This document shows positions 57,673 through 64,000 of a stretch of DNA of 64,000 nucleotides, in pieces. Position numbers and translations under genes: made by a program. Origin of the DNA: an uncultured Eubacteriales bacterium. GTDB lineage: Bacteria; Bacillota; Clostridia; Christensenellales; DTU072. Location: contig CASFAV010000016.1 of the NCBI GenBank assembly GCA_949292905.1, positions 62,001 through 126,000 on the forward strand, in the 5' to 3' direction. Below the pieces are notes generated by a model. That model did no database searches and was not told where the DNA came from. It worked only from the letters and a program-made list of their open reading frames with translations. Positions within the stretch are counted from its first letter, which is position 1. Each line of letters starts with the position of its first letter.

Positions 57673-59775
57673 ATGAAAGAAAGCAAGATTTTCAAAACTG
57701 TTATCGGCGGGCGCGAGGTCTCCGCGGAGATCGGCGGCTATTGCTCCCACAGCAACGGCGAAGTTCTTATCCGTTGCGGCGACACCGTGGTGCTCACTAA
57801 CGTCACCATGTCCAAATCCCCCAGAGAAGGGATGGATTATTTCCCTCTCGGAGTGGATTTCGAGGAGAAAATGTACGCCGTGGGCAAGATCCCCGGCGGA
57901 TTCAAAAAGAGGGAAGGACGTCCTTCCGATAAGGCGATACTTACGTCCCGTCTTATCGACAGACCTATACGTCCGTTGTTCCCGAAAGGACTTTTCAACG
58001 ACGTTTCCGTTATCGCGACCGCGCTTTCGGTGGATACCAATATCCCTCCGGAAGTTTTCGGTATGCTCGGAAGCTCCATCGCCTTGAGCGTGTCCGACAT
58101 TCCCTTCAACGGACCCACGGGCTCCGTCATGGTGGGATACGTCGACGGCGAATACGTCATCAACCCCGATAACGAACAGCGCGAAAGATCGCGCCTGAAC
58201 CTCGCTCTCAGCGGCACCAAAGACGCCATCATGATGGTCGAAGCGGGCGCCAACGAGATAACCGAGGAGGAAATGCTCAACGCAATACTTTTCGGACACG
58301 AGGAGATCAAGAAGATAGTTTCCTGGATCGAAGGCATACAGGCGGAAGTCGGCAAACCCAAGAAAGCGGTAGAGCTTTATCACGCGCCCGCGGAGATAGA
58401 GAGCGACGTCAAGGCGTATGCGCAGGATAAGATCGACTATATGTTCGATACCTTCGACCGCAACGTGCGCGAGGCGAGAGAAGAGGAGATAACCGCCGAC
58501 ATCATGGCGCATTTCGCCGATAAATATCCCGACAACAAGCGCGATATCGACGATATCCTGTACGCTATGAAGAAAGAATGCGTACGCGCGATGATCGCCG
58601 ATAAAGGCGTTCGTCCCGACGGCAGGAGCCTCACAGACATAAGACCCATATGGTGCGAAGTCGGACTTCTTCCGAGAGTTCACGGTTCCGCCGTATTCAC
58701 GAGAGGACAGACGCAGGTGCTCACCACCGCCACCCTCGGCACGATCAGCGAAGTTCAGAAGCTCGAAGGTCTCGACGAGGACGTATTCAAGAGGTATATG
58801 CACCATTACAATATGCCCGGATACAGCACCGGCGAAGCCAAGCCTCTGCGCAGCCCCGGCAGGCGCGAGATAGGACACGGCGCTCTTGCGGAGCGCGCGC
58901 TCGAACCCGTTCTTCCGAACGAGGAGTGCTTCCCGTACGCGATAAGGACGGTTTCCGAAGTCATCAGCTCCAACGGCTCCACTTCGCAGGCTTCCGTATG
59001 CGGCTCCACGCTTGCCCTTATGGACGCGGGCGTACCGATCAAGGCTCCCGTGGCGGGCGTAGCGATGGGACTCATCAAGGACGACGTCAACAATAAATTG
59101 CATATCCTTACCGATATTCAGGGAATAGAGGACTTTTTCGGCGACATGGACTTCAAAGTCGCGGGAACCAGAGAAGGCATCACCGCTATTCAAATGGATA
59201 TTAAAATTAAAGGTATCAACAGAGAAATTCTTACCCGTGCGCTCGAGCAGGCGCGTAAAGGCAGACTCTTCATACTCGACAAGATGCTCGAGGTACTGCC
59301 CGCTCCGCGTAAAGAGCTCAGCCCGTACGCTCCGAAGATCGTTACCTTCAGTATCGATCCCGACAAGATCCGCGAGGTCATCGGCTCCGGCGGCAAGACC
59401 ATCAACAAGATCATCGACGAGACCGGCGTCAAGATCGATATCAGCGACGACGGCACGATTTTCATCGCTTCCAACGATTCCGACAGGATAGCGAAAGCGC
59501 GTAAGATAGTCGAGGACATCGTACACGAATTCGAAGTGGGCGAGGAGATCGACGGCACGGTCGTGAAGATCATGGAGAACGAGAAGGGTCAGTTCGGCGC
59601 TTCCGTCAAAATTTCTTCCAATAAGGAAGGCATGATCCATATCAGCAAGCTGAGCAAAAACCGTGTGGAGAAGGTCACCGACGTCGTGAACGTAGGCGAC
59701 GCGGTGCGCGTCAAAGTCATCAAAATCGACGAAAAACAACGTATCGACCTCAAGCTCTTAAAAAAACTTAATTAG
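57673..59775 (+). CDS. pnp: Polyribonucleotide nucleotidyltransferase (PNPase)
   Basis: Phosphorolytic 3'-5' exoribonuclease. From ATG 57673 it is 700 aa: two RNase PH-like domains (the second with FTRGQTQVLTTATLG), the linking helical domain, a KH domain (RGVIGSGGKTINKIIDETG-like; here IREVIGSGGKTINKI) and a C-terminal S1 domain (HISKLSKNRVEKVTDVV). AGGAGG lies 5 bp before this ATG, so the GTG at 57655 upstream is rejected. A GC-rich CCCCGCGGATGGGG just before the ribosome-binding site could form a small leader hairpin. Confidence 0.97.
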   Translation: MKESKIFKTVIGGREVSAEIGGYCSHSNGEVLIRCGDTVVLTNVTMSKSPREGMDYFPLGVDFEEKMYAVGKIPGGFKKREGRPSDKAILTSRLIDRPIRPLFPKGLFNDVSVIATALSVDTNIPPEVFGMLGSSIALSVSDIPFNGPTGSVMVGYVDGEYVINPDNEQRERSRLNLALSGTKDAIMMVEAGANEITEEEMLNAILFGHEEIKKIVSWIEGIQAEVGKPKKAVELYHAPAEIESDVKAYAQDKIDYMFDTFDRNVREAREEEITADIMAHFADKYPDNKRDIDDILYAMKKECVRAMIADKGVRPDGRSLTDIRPIWCEVGLLPRVHGSAVFTRGQTQVLTTATLGTISEVQKLEGLDEDVFKRYMHHYNMPGYSTGEAKPLRSPGRREIGHGALAERALEPVLPNEECFPYAIRTVSEVISSNGSTSQASVCGSTLALMDAGVPIKAPVAGVAMGLIKDDVNNKLHILTDIQGIEDFFGDMDFKVAGTREGITAIQMDIKIKGINREILTRALEQARKGRLFILDKMLEVLPAPRKELSPYAPKIVTFSIDPDKIREVIGSGGKTINKIIDETGVKIDISDDGTIFIASNDSDRIAKARKIVEDIVHEFEVGEEIDGTVVKIMENEKGQFGASVKISSNKEGMIHISKLSKNRVEKVTDVVNVGDAVRVKVIKIDEKQRIDLKLLKKLN

Positions 59776-59788
59776 CAAGCGGAAATCT

Positions 59789-59817
59789 GTTTACAAGACG
59801 GAAAATATTTGCTAAAC
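59789..59817 (+). promoter_or_regulatory. Probable promoter of the Fe-S scaffold/GGGtGRT pair
   Basis: -35 TTTACA (59789-59794), 17-bp spacer, -10 TAAACT (59812-59817), 24 bp before the start codon. No terminator was seen after pnp, so read-through is also possible. Confidence 0.45.
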
Positions 59818-59840
59818 TAATACGGAAATCGGAGGTAACA

Positions 59841-60536
59841 ATGCAATACACTCATGAAGTAGATAAAATGGTATGCGTGGCAAAAGGTCCTCATCACGGA
59901 CCGGCGCCCATTCCCGAAGAGGGCAAATGGGTAAAAGCCAAAGAGATAAGCGATATCAGCGGACTTACGCACGGCGTAGGTTGGTGCGCACCTCAGCAGG
60001 GCGCCTGCAAGCTCACTCTCAATATCAAGAACGGTATCATCGAGGAAGCGCTCGTCGAGACTCTCGGATGCTCCGGTATGACTCACTCCGCCGCTATGGC
60101 AGCCGAGATACTTCCCGGTAAGACCATTCTCGAAGCGCTCAATACCGACCTCGTATGCGACGCTATCAACACCGCGATGCGCGAGTTATTCCTTCAGATC
60201 GTGTACGGCAGAAGCCAGTCGGCGTTCTCCGAAGACGGACTTGCCATCGGCGCCGGACTCGAAGACCTCGGCAAGGGTCTGCGCAGTCAGATAGGCACTA
60301 TGTATTCCACCAAAGTCAAGGGCGTGAGATACCTTGAAATGGCGGAAGGCTACGTTACCCGCATCGGTCTCGACGAGGATAACGAAGTCATCGGATACGA
60401 ATTCATCCGCGTGGGACAAATGCTCGAGCAGATCACCGTTAAAGGCGTGGAGCCCGCGGAAGCGCTCAAGAAGTGCACCGGAACTTACGGTCGTTTCAAC
60501 GAAGCCGTCAAGAAGATAAATCCCAGAGTGGAATAA
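59841..60536 (+). CDS. NifU-like Fe-S scaffold-type protein, partner of the GGGtGRT protein
   Basis: 231 aa. Residues 45-110 match the NifU/IscU fold: GWCAPQQGACKLTLNIKNG, then ETLGCSGMTHSAAMAAEIL, which parallels the FGCxxAIASSS helix of IscU. The third scaffold Cys (HCSxLA in IscU) has no obvious counterpart, and a 90-residue C-terminal extension is added, so it is not a standard scaffold. The gene is coupled to a GGGtGRT-family gene 15 bp downstream. The pair recurs in anaerobes, but I know of no established function. A good GGAGG precedes the ATG. Confidence 0.78.
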   Translation: MQYTHEVDKMVCVAKGPHHGPAPIPEEGKWVKAKEISDISGLTHGVGWCAPQQGACKLTLNIKNGIIEEALVETLGCSGMTHSAAMAAEILPGKTILEALNTDLVCDAINTAMRELFLQIVYGRSQSAFSEDGLAIGAGLEDLGKGLRSQIGTMYSTKVKGVRYLEMAEGYVTRIGLDEDNEVIGYEFIRVGQMLEQITVKGVEPAEALKKCTGTYGRFNEAVKKINPRVE

Positions 60537-60551
60537 TAGGAGGCAAGCGAT

Positions 60552-61556
60552 ATGGCTATCAGATTTGAAGGATATGACAGAAGAATTGATAAGGTCAACG
60601 CGTTCCTTTCGTCCATAGGCATCAAAGACCTCGAGGAAGCGAAGGATATCTGCCTCAAGAAGGGTATCGACGTCGAAGCTATCGTTAAGGGAGTACAGCC
60701 CATAGCTTTCGAGAACGCGGTATGGGCGTACACCATCGGTTGCGCCAACGCGATAAAGAAGGGCACCGAGAAAGCCGCCGACGCCGCCGAAGCTATCGGC
60801 GAAGGACTGCAGGCGTTCTGCGTACCCGGCTCCGTTGCGGACACCCGTAAAGTGGGACTCGGACACGGCAATCTTGCCGCGAAACTGCTCCGTGAGGATA
60901 CCAAATGCTTCGCTTTCGTAGCCGGACACGAGAGTTTCGCAGCCGCCGAAGGCGCTATCGGTATCGCGCGTTCCGCCAACAAAGTCCGTAAAGAGCCTCT
61001 GCGCGTTATACTTAACGGACTGGGCAAAGACGCGGCGTACATCATCAGCCGTATCAACGGTTTCACCTATGTGCAGACCGAGTACAATCAGTTCACCGAC
61101 ACCCTGACCGTTGTCAAAGAGAAAGCCTACAGCGTCGGCGAGAAAGCCAAAGTCCGTTGCTACGGCGCCGACGACGTCAACGAAGGCGTTGCGATAATGA
61201 TCAAAGAGGGCGCGGACGTCGGTATAACCGGCAACTCCACCAACCCCACCCGTTTCCAGCACCCCGTAAGCGGCACCTATAAGAAATGGTGCATCGAGCA
61301 CGGCAAGACCTACTTTTCGGTAGCTTCGGGCGGCGGCACGGGCAGAACGCTTCACCCCGACAACATGGCGGCGGGTCCCGCTTCCTACGGTATGACCGAT
61401 ACTATGGGAAGAATGCACTCCGACGCGCAGTTCGCGGGCTCAAGCTCCGTTCCCGCGCACGTCGAGATGATGGGCTTGATCGGAATGGGCAATAACCCCA
61501 TGGTCGGCGCAACGGTCGCCGTGGCGGTTGCCGTTGAGGAAGCCTTCAAGGCGTAA
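60552..61556 (+). CDS. GGGtGRT family protein
   Basis: 334 aa, named for the motif GGGTGRT at about residues 260-266 (VASGGGTGRTLHPDN). Other features: GLGHGNLAAKLLRED, AGHESFAAAEGAIGIARSA, TGNSTNPTRFQHPVSGTYKKW and a C-terminus of alternating Ala/Val (GATVAVAVAVEEAFKA). No signal peptide or clear membrane helix. The glycine-rich motif suggests nucleotide or cofactor binding, but the activity is unknown. The partner Fe-S scaffold-like gene upstream hints at a metal-cluster role. It has AGGAGG before the ATG. Confidence 0.85.
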   Translation: MAIRFEGYDRRIDKVNAFLSSIGIKDLEEAKDICLKKGIDVEAIVKGVQPIAFENAVWAYTIGCANAIKKGTEKAADAAEAIGEGLQAFCVPGSVADTRKVGLGHGNLAAKLLREDTKCFAFVAGHESFAAAEGAIGIARSANKVRKEPLRVILNGLGKDAAYIISRINGFTYVQTEYNQFTDTLTVVKEKAYSVGEKAKVRCYGADDVNEGVAIMIKEGADVGITGNSTNPTRFQHPVSGTYKKWCIEHGKTYFSVASGGGTGRTLHPDNMAAGPASYGMTDTMGRMHSDAQFAGSSSVPAHVEMMGLIGMGNNPMVGATVAVAVAVEEAFKA

Positions 61557-61571
61557 TAACTCAATAAAGAA

Positions 61572-61601
61572 GGGCATATTATCATAAGCGATAATAAGCC
61601 C
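61572..61601. repeat. Inverted repeat immediately upstream of tRNA-Thr
   Basis: GGGC-A-TATTATC (61572-61583) and GATAATA-A-GCCC (61590-61601) pair over 11 bp with one A-A mismatch and a 6-nt loop, ending 4 bp before the tRNA. No T-tract follows on the + strand. It could be a weak terminator for the GGGtGRT gene, an operator or a precursor-RNA hairpin. Confidence 0.55.
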
Positions 61602-61605
61602 GTAT

Positions 61606-61681
61606 GCTAATGTAGCACAGTAGGTAGTGCGGTTCACTCGTAATGAACAGGTCGCCGGTTCGAGTCCGGCCATTAGCTCCA
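61606..61681 (+). tRNA. tRNA-Thr (anticodon CGT), CCA encoded
   Basis: Full cloverleaf by eye: acceptor GCTAATG/CATTAGC, D-stem GCAC/GTGC with loop AGTAGGTA, anticodon stem GTTCA/TGAAC with loop CTCGTAA (anticodon CGT at 61639-61641), 5-nt variable loop, T-stem GCCGG/CCGGC with loop TTCGAGT. The discriminator base is T and CCA is encoded (61679-61681). CGT reads the ACG threonine codon. The 3' third also forms the left arm of a 32-bp palindrome with downstream DNA. Confidence 0.95.
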
Positions 61682-61733
61682 AAAAGAAACGGACGGCGAA
61701 AGCTGTCCGTTTCTTTTTGGAGCTAATGGCCGG
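61666..61733. repeat. 32-bp palindrome built on the tRNA-Thr 3' end (hairpin A)
   Basis: The left arm 61666-61697 runs from the 3' strand of the tRNA T-stem through the acceptor strand and CCA into the spacer. The right arm 61702-61733 is its reverse complement. I paired all 32 positions by hand: 31 Watson-Crick pairs and one G-T pair, with a GAAA tetraloop (61698-61701). The right arm is therefore an inverted copy of the tRNA end plus spacer. The stem carries AAAAAG/CTTTTT tracts, so it may also act as a terminator in either direction. Confidence 0.9.
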
Positions 61734-61898
61734 GGTAACGGACCGTCAGATTTAGCTGACACCGGTGCGTTAGTTTGCGGCATAGAGCCGCAAACCTGAT
61801 GAGTGAGCACAAAAGCGGATAAAAGAACAAGAAGCAAATAAATAGCCGCAGAGGTGAATAAAAGCAGGCAGAGAATCCGAATGCCCCGGCCGAAAAGA
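61673..61898. repeat. Tandem repeat unit A (226 bp), first copy, overlapping the tRNA 3' end
   Basis: The unit begins TTAGCTCC in the tRNA and holds hairpin A. GGCCGGGG (61728-61735) can pair with CCCCGGCC (61884-61891) to close the unit. Inside are hairpins GTCAG/CTGAC (61745-61760) and TTTGCGGC/GCCGCAAA (61774-61794). The unit ends in a purine-rich A/G stretch. The next copy follows directly. The minus-strand reading frame across the array merely encodes the repeats and shows no protein-like character. Confidence 0.88.
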
Positions 61899-62123
61899 TT
61901 AGCTCCAAAAAGAAACGGACGGCGAAAGCTGTCCGTTTCTTTTTGGAGCTAATGCCGGGGTAACGGACCGTCAGCTTCAGCTGACACCGGTGCGTTAGTT
62001 TGCGGCATAGAGCCGCAAACCTGATGAGTGAGTACAGAAGCCGATAAAAGAACTTGAAGCAAATAGATAGCCGCAGAGGTGAATAAAAGCAGGCAGACAA
62101 TGCGAATGCCCCGGCCGAAAAGA
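61899..62123. repeat. Tandem repeat unit B (225 bp), second copy
   Basis: Nearly identical to unit A by eye, differing at scattered single bases and by one deleted G in the closing stem. Hairpin B (61898-61923 with 61928-61953) has a 26-bp stem and the same GAAA loop; its outer part again reproduces the tRNA acceptor end ATTAGCTCC plus AAAAAG. The small hairpin is extended here to GTCAGC-TTCA-GCTGAC. TTTGCGGC/GCCGCAAA is conserved, and the closing pair GCCGGGG (61954-61960) with CCCCGGC (62109-62115) is kept. Confidence 0.88.
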
Positions 62124-62208
62124 TTAGCTCCAAAAGCAAGGGACACCGATTTTGGTGTCCCTTGCTTTTGGAGCTAATGTCGGGGTAACGGACCGTCAGC
62201 TTTAGCTG
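62124..62208. repeat. Tandem repeat unit C, truncated third copy with exchanged hairpin
   Basis: It begins with TTAGCTCCAAAA like the others, but the distal stem is entirely different: the 25-bp perfect stem (62123-62147 with 62154-62178, loop GATTTT) uses GCAAGGGACACC instead of GAAACGGAC. The following GGGGTAACGGACCGTCAGCTTTAGCTG matches units A and B, then homology stops at about 62208. Confidence 0.85.
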
Positions 62209-62817
62209 TGTAAGTGTTTGGCGCGCGAAAGTAATATAATTGCTGATAATCACGTTAAAATAAAGATTAAAGATATCAAAATCGACTCGCACAAACCTTT
62301 TTCATAAGGAGAGAAATATACGCGCGCCACACACGCGCGCGCTTTCAACGCCTTTTGCGTAATACGCGGTGTATCAATAGGTTGCGCCCGCCTAACGGAC
62401 GGGCGCGCCCGTATACACCCTACAAAAGCGTCTTTTTGCCGATATCCTGCGGGAGCCTCGTTCGACACGAAACCGTAGATCTTCACTCGTACCCTTGAAT
62501 CTCGACAAAAACCGTCTTTCTCGGGTGCCGAGTACGTTGAGAAGGCATTACGTTAAATATGGCAAATAAAATTAAATATCCGCATAATAACGATTTGCAT
62601 ATATAGCGCATTTTGCGCCCGAGAGCGGTGGATTTTTGTTTAGGTGCAAGGGTAGGCGCGAAGGCTGTAATCATACGCCGAGCAACGCTCCCGACGGAGA
62701 TAAGCAAAAAGACTCGCTCGCAGGGTGTTTAAGATTGCGCTCATCCGGTAGGTGAGCGCAACCTCCTTCCTTTTGCGAAAATAATTGTAAATAATTAACT
62801 GAAAGCTAAAAAGCATA
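62209..62817. other. Gene-free, structure-rich stretch
   Basis: No convincing gene on either strand in about 610 bp; minus-strand frames of 74-78 codons exist but lack ribosome-binding sites and protein-like composition. Notable nested inverted repeats: CTTTTG (62352-62357)/CAAAAG (62423-62428), GGTGTAT (62368-62374)/ATACACC (62413-62419) and GCGCCCG (62384-62390)/CGGGCGC (62400-62406). There is also a CTCGG-GTG-CCGAG hairpin near 62520 and alternating CGCGCG runs near 62320-62340. It could hold a structured non-coding RNA. I tried to match it to known large RNAs (ROOL, GOLLD, OLE, HEARO) but cannot confirm any from memory. Confidence 0.5.
62735..62774 (+). terminator. Hairpin followed by a pyrimidine tract
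   Basis: TTGCGCTCA (62735-62743) and TGAGCGCAA (62753-62761) form a perfect 9-bp stem with a 9-nt loop, followed by CCTCCTTCCTTTT. The tract is not pure T, but the arrangement fits a terminator ending a transcript from the structured region on the + strand. Confidence 0.5.
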
Positions 62818-62846
62818 TTGACTTTTAATGCTAAATAACTTAAAGT
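62818..62846 (+). promoter_or_regulatory. Promoter of the secreted-protein gene
   Basis: -35 TTGACT (62818-62823), 17-bp spacer, -10 TAAAGT (62841-62846), in a strongly AT-rich segment 55 bp before the start codon. Confidence 0.5.
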
Positions 62847-62901
62847 AAAACAAATATATATTTAATCAGCATATATATATTTAATTTAGGGAGGGTTTAT
62901 T

Positions 62902-64000
62902 ATGAGCGCCTCTAAGTTTTCCAAAGCTACAGTTTGTTTCGTATGCTTTACGTTTATTTTTGCCGTGGCATTGATAGCGGCATTTTCGTGCGGAATAATC
63001 GAAATGCCCGCAATTTCTTTGGAAATTTCCGCGGAAGCCGCGACGGGCGCCGCCACTACAGACGTGCTTCGGGACGGCGAGGTGCCGAGCGGTTATTCGC
63101 CTTCCGGTGAGGGTATTTCAAATATCGATACTGCACGCAGTAATTTAAGCGGAACATATTATTTGACAGACAACATAACGATCACCACGCTTGCGGTAGC
63201 GGATAATTCCGATGGAGTGAACATATTTACCGGGACTTTTGACGGAAACGGCAAAACTATCACTATCCGCGCGGAGTCGGGAGCGCTATGCACAAACGGT
63301 AGCATCGGCGGGCTTTTCGCAATACTGCAAGGCACCGTTAAAAACTGTAATATAGTTGTCGAAACTTTTTGCGCAAGATTTAATTCCGGTTCAGAATGGG
63401 CGAACGCCGGCATAATCGCAGGCGCAGGCGGAGCGAACGCCAAGGTCGAAAACGTATATATTACACTCAAGCACAGCCCTACGAGTATGGCAAACGGCTC
63501 CGATGACGCTTATTTAAGCCAATACGGCGAGCAATCCTCAAAGAATAGCTCAATGCGCCTCGGCGGAGTTTTCGGCAATATAATAGGAAGCGTTACGGTA
63601 ACCGACACCACCGTAGACAATCAGACTACGGGGAATTACGGCTTTAGCACTCACGGTTGGAGAGTAAGCGGCAGTTGGACAAGTCACAGCGATGGCTTTG
63701 CATATATAGGCGGGTTTTTCGGGAATATACAGTCCGGCACCATTACAGCAACGAGGATAGCGCTCGCAGGAATAAGCGAAGCAAAGATCCATGCATATAA
63801 TGAGTCAGCCGACAGTGAGCGTTACAATCAGTGCTTTGTCGGCGGAATTTTGGGATATGCCGACAATGGATCAATGAATATCAACGGTTTGATAGTCACA
63901 TATCCTGTAAAGGTAAGCGACGGAGCTAACATATTCAGTACTAACGGTAACTGGGACTGTCATGCCGGTTTAATCATCGGATACGCAGACAGCGGCAATT
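62902..64000 (+). CDS. Large secreted repeat protein (GLUG-like), N-terminal part
   Basis: The frame is open from ATG 62902 to the window edge (366 codons seen). AGGGAGGG lies just upstream. The N-terminus is a signal peptide: basic MSASKFSK, then a hydrophobic stretch to AALIAAFSCG; the AFSC could be a weak lipobox. After about residue 75 the protein repeats short beta-type units of the kind GGLFAILQGTVKNCNI, GGVFGNIIGSVTVTDT, GGFFGNIQSGTITATR and GGILGYADNGSMNI, about 55-75 residues apart, typical of GLUG-like beta-helical surface proteins. Codon use is AT-richer than in the rest of the window (ATA, TTA, AAT, GCA frequent), suggesting acquired DNA. Confidence 0.8.
   Translation, partial: MSASKFSKATVCFVCFTFIFAVALIAAFSCGIIEMPAISLEISAEAATGAATTDVLRDGEVPSGYSPSGEGISNIDTARSNLSGTYYLTDNITITTLAVADNSDGVNIFTGTFDGNGKTITIRAESGALCTNGSIGGLFAILQGTVKNCNIVVETFCARFNSGSEWANAGIIAGAGGANAKVENVYITLKHSPTSMANGSDDAYLSQYGEQSSKNSSMRLGGVFGNIIGSVTVTDTTVDNQTTGNYGFSTHGWRVSGSWTSHSDGFAYIGGFFGNIQSGTITATRIALAGISEAKIHAYNESADSERYNQCFVGGILGYADNGSMNINGLIVTYPVKVSDGANIFSTNGNWDCHAGLIIGYADSGN

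Noticed and set aside
61440..61682. Minus-strand frame of 80 codons across the tRNA (GLEPATCSLRVNRTTYCA)
   Set aside because: It is the antisense translation of the tRNA-Thr gene, a well-known annotation artefact, with the rest antisense to the GGGtGRT gene.
61673..62208. CRISPR array
   Set aside because: The repeats are about 225 bp with no short repeat-spacer pattern and no cas genes.
61723..62292. Minus-strand frame of 189 codons with two near-identical peptide repeats
   Set aside because: It is explained by the 225-bp tandem DNA repeats; no ribosome-binding site, hydrophobic low-complexity content, and it reads through perfect hairpins.
62250..62707. Two overlapping minus-strand frames (78 and 74 codons) in the gene-free stretch
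   Set aside because: No ribosome-binding site, no family resemblance and strong inverted repeats inside. A decayed gene cannot be fully excluded.

Overview
The window is 64 kb of bacterial chromosome, densely packed and mostly on the + strand, with genes that abut or overlap by 4-16 bp. It suggests a Bacillota member of class Clostridia, probably an uncultured gut anaerobe. Evidence: TrmFO next to HslVU, a hrcA-grpE-dnaK-dnaJ-prmA-mtaB cluster behind a CIRCE-type operator, a short housekeeping sigma factor behind dnaG, LL-diaminopimelate aminotransferase (DapL) rather than the acylated lysine route, a Gx-transporter/NusG-II/ApbE trio, and a GGGtGRT protein. Several features also fit Christensenellales-like lineages, but the species cannot be named from sequence alone. 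The base composition is moderately GC-rich until about 62.2 kb, after which it becomes visibly AT-richer.

Layout. 1-9.1 kb: dprA (partial), topA, trmFO, hslV, hslU, hisS, aspS (DNA topology, tRNA modification and charging, proteolysis). 9.1-15.8 kb: an RseC-like membrane protein, trxA, glyA, a cysteine desulfurase/scaffold pair, lepA, hemW, terminator. 15.9-23.2 kb: the HrcA regulon hrcA-grpE-dnaK-dnaJ-prmA-mtaB plus a HIT protein. 23.3-26 kb: a fused ABC exporter. 26-31.9 kb: rpsU with its own promoter and terminator, an orphan gene, dnaG (apparently starting at ATT), rpoD, trmK, a Nif3-family protein, a coiled-coil zinc-ribbon protein. 32-35.3 kb: dapF-dapL-purA. 35.3-45.4 kb: lacZ, a patatin lipase, an orphan PTS EIIC, polA, coaE, dinB. 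45.4-52.1 kb, minus strand: a large SF1 helicase with a Vsr-like C-terminus, degV, and the apbE/NusG-II/Gx trio. 52.2-57.1 kb: thyA and folA-icd-MBL-hemZ. 57.2-61.6 kb: rpsO, pnp, and an Fe-S scaffold/GGGtGRT pair.

The last 2.4 kb is the unusual part. A tRNA-Thr(CGT) gene is followed directly by two full and one truncated tandem units of about 225 bp. Each unit opens with a copy of the tRNA 3' end built into a long perfect hairpin. In the first unit the 5' arm of a 32-bp palindrome is the 3' third of the tRNA itself. In the third unit the distal stem has been replaced by a different sequence that is again perfectly paired. About 610 nt of structured, apparently non-coding DNA follows, then an AT-rich gene for a large secreted repeat protein that runs off the window. 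I read this as a tRNA-anchored variable locus (integration site, mobile hairpin cassette or structured RNA family). It is the best candidate here for something undescribed.
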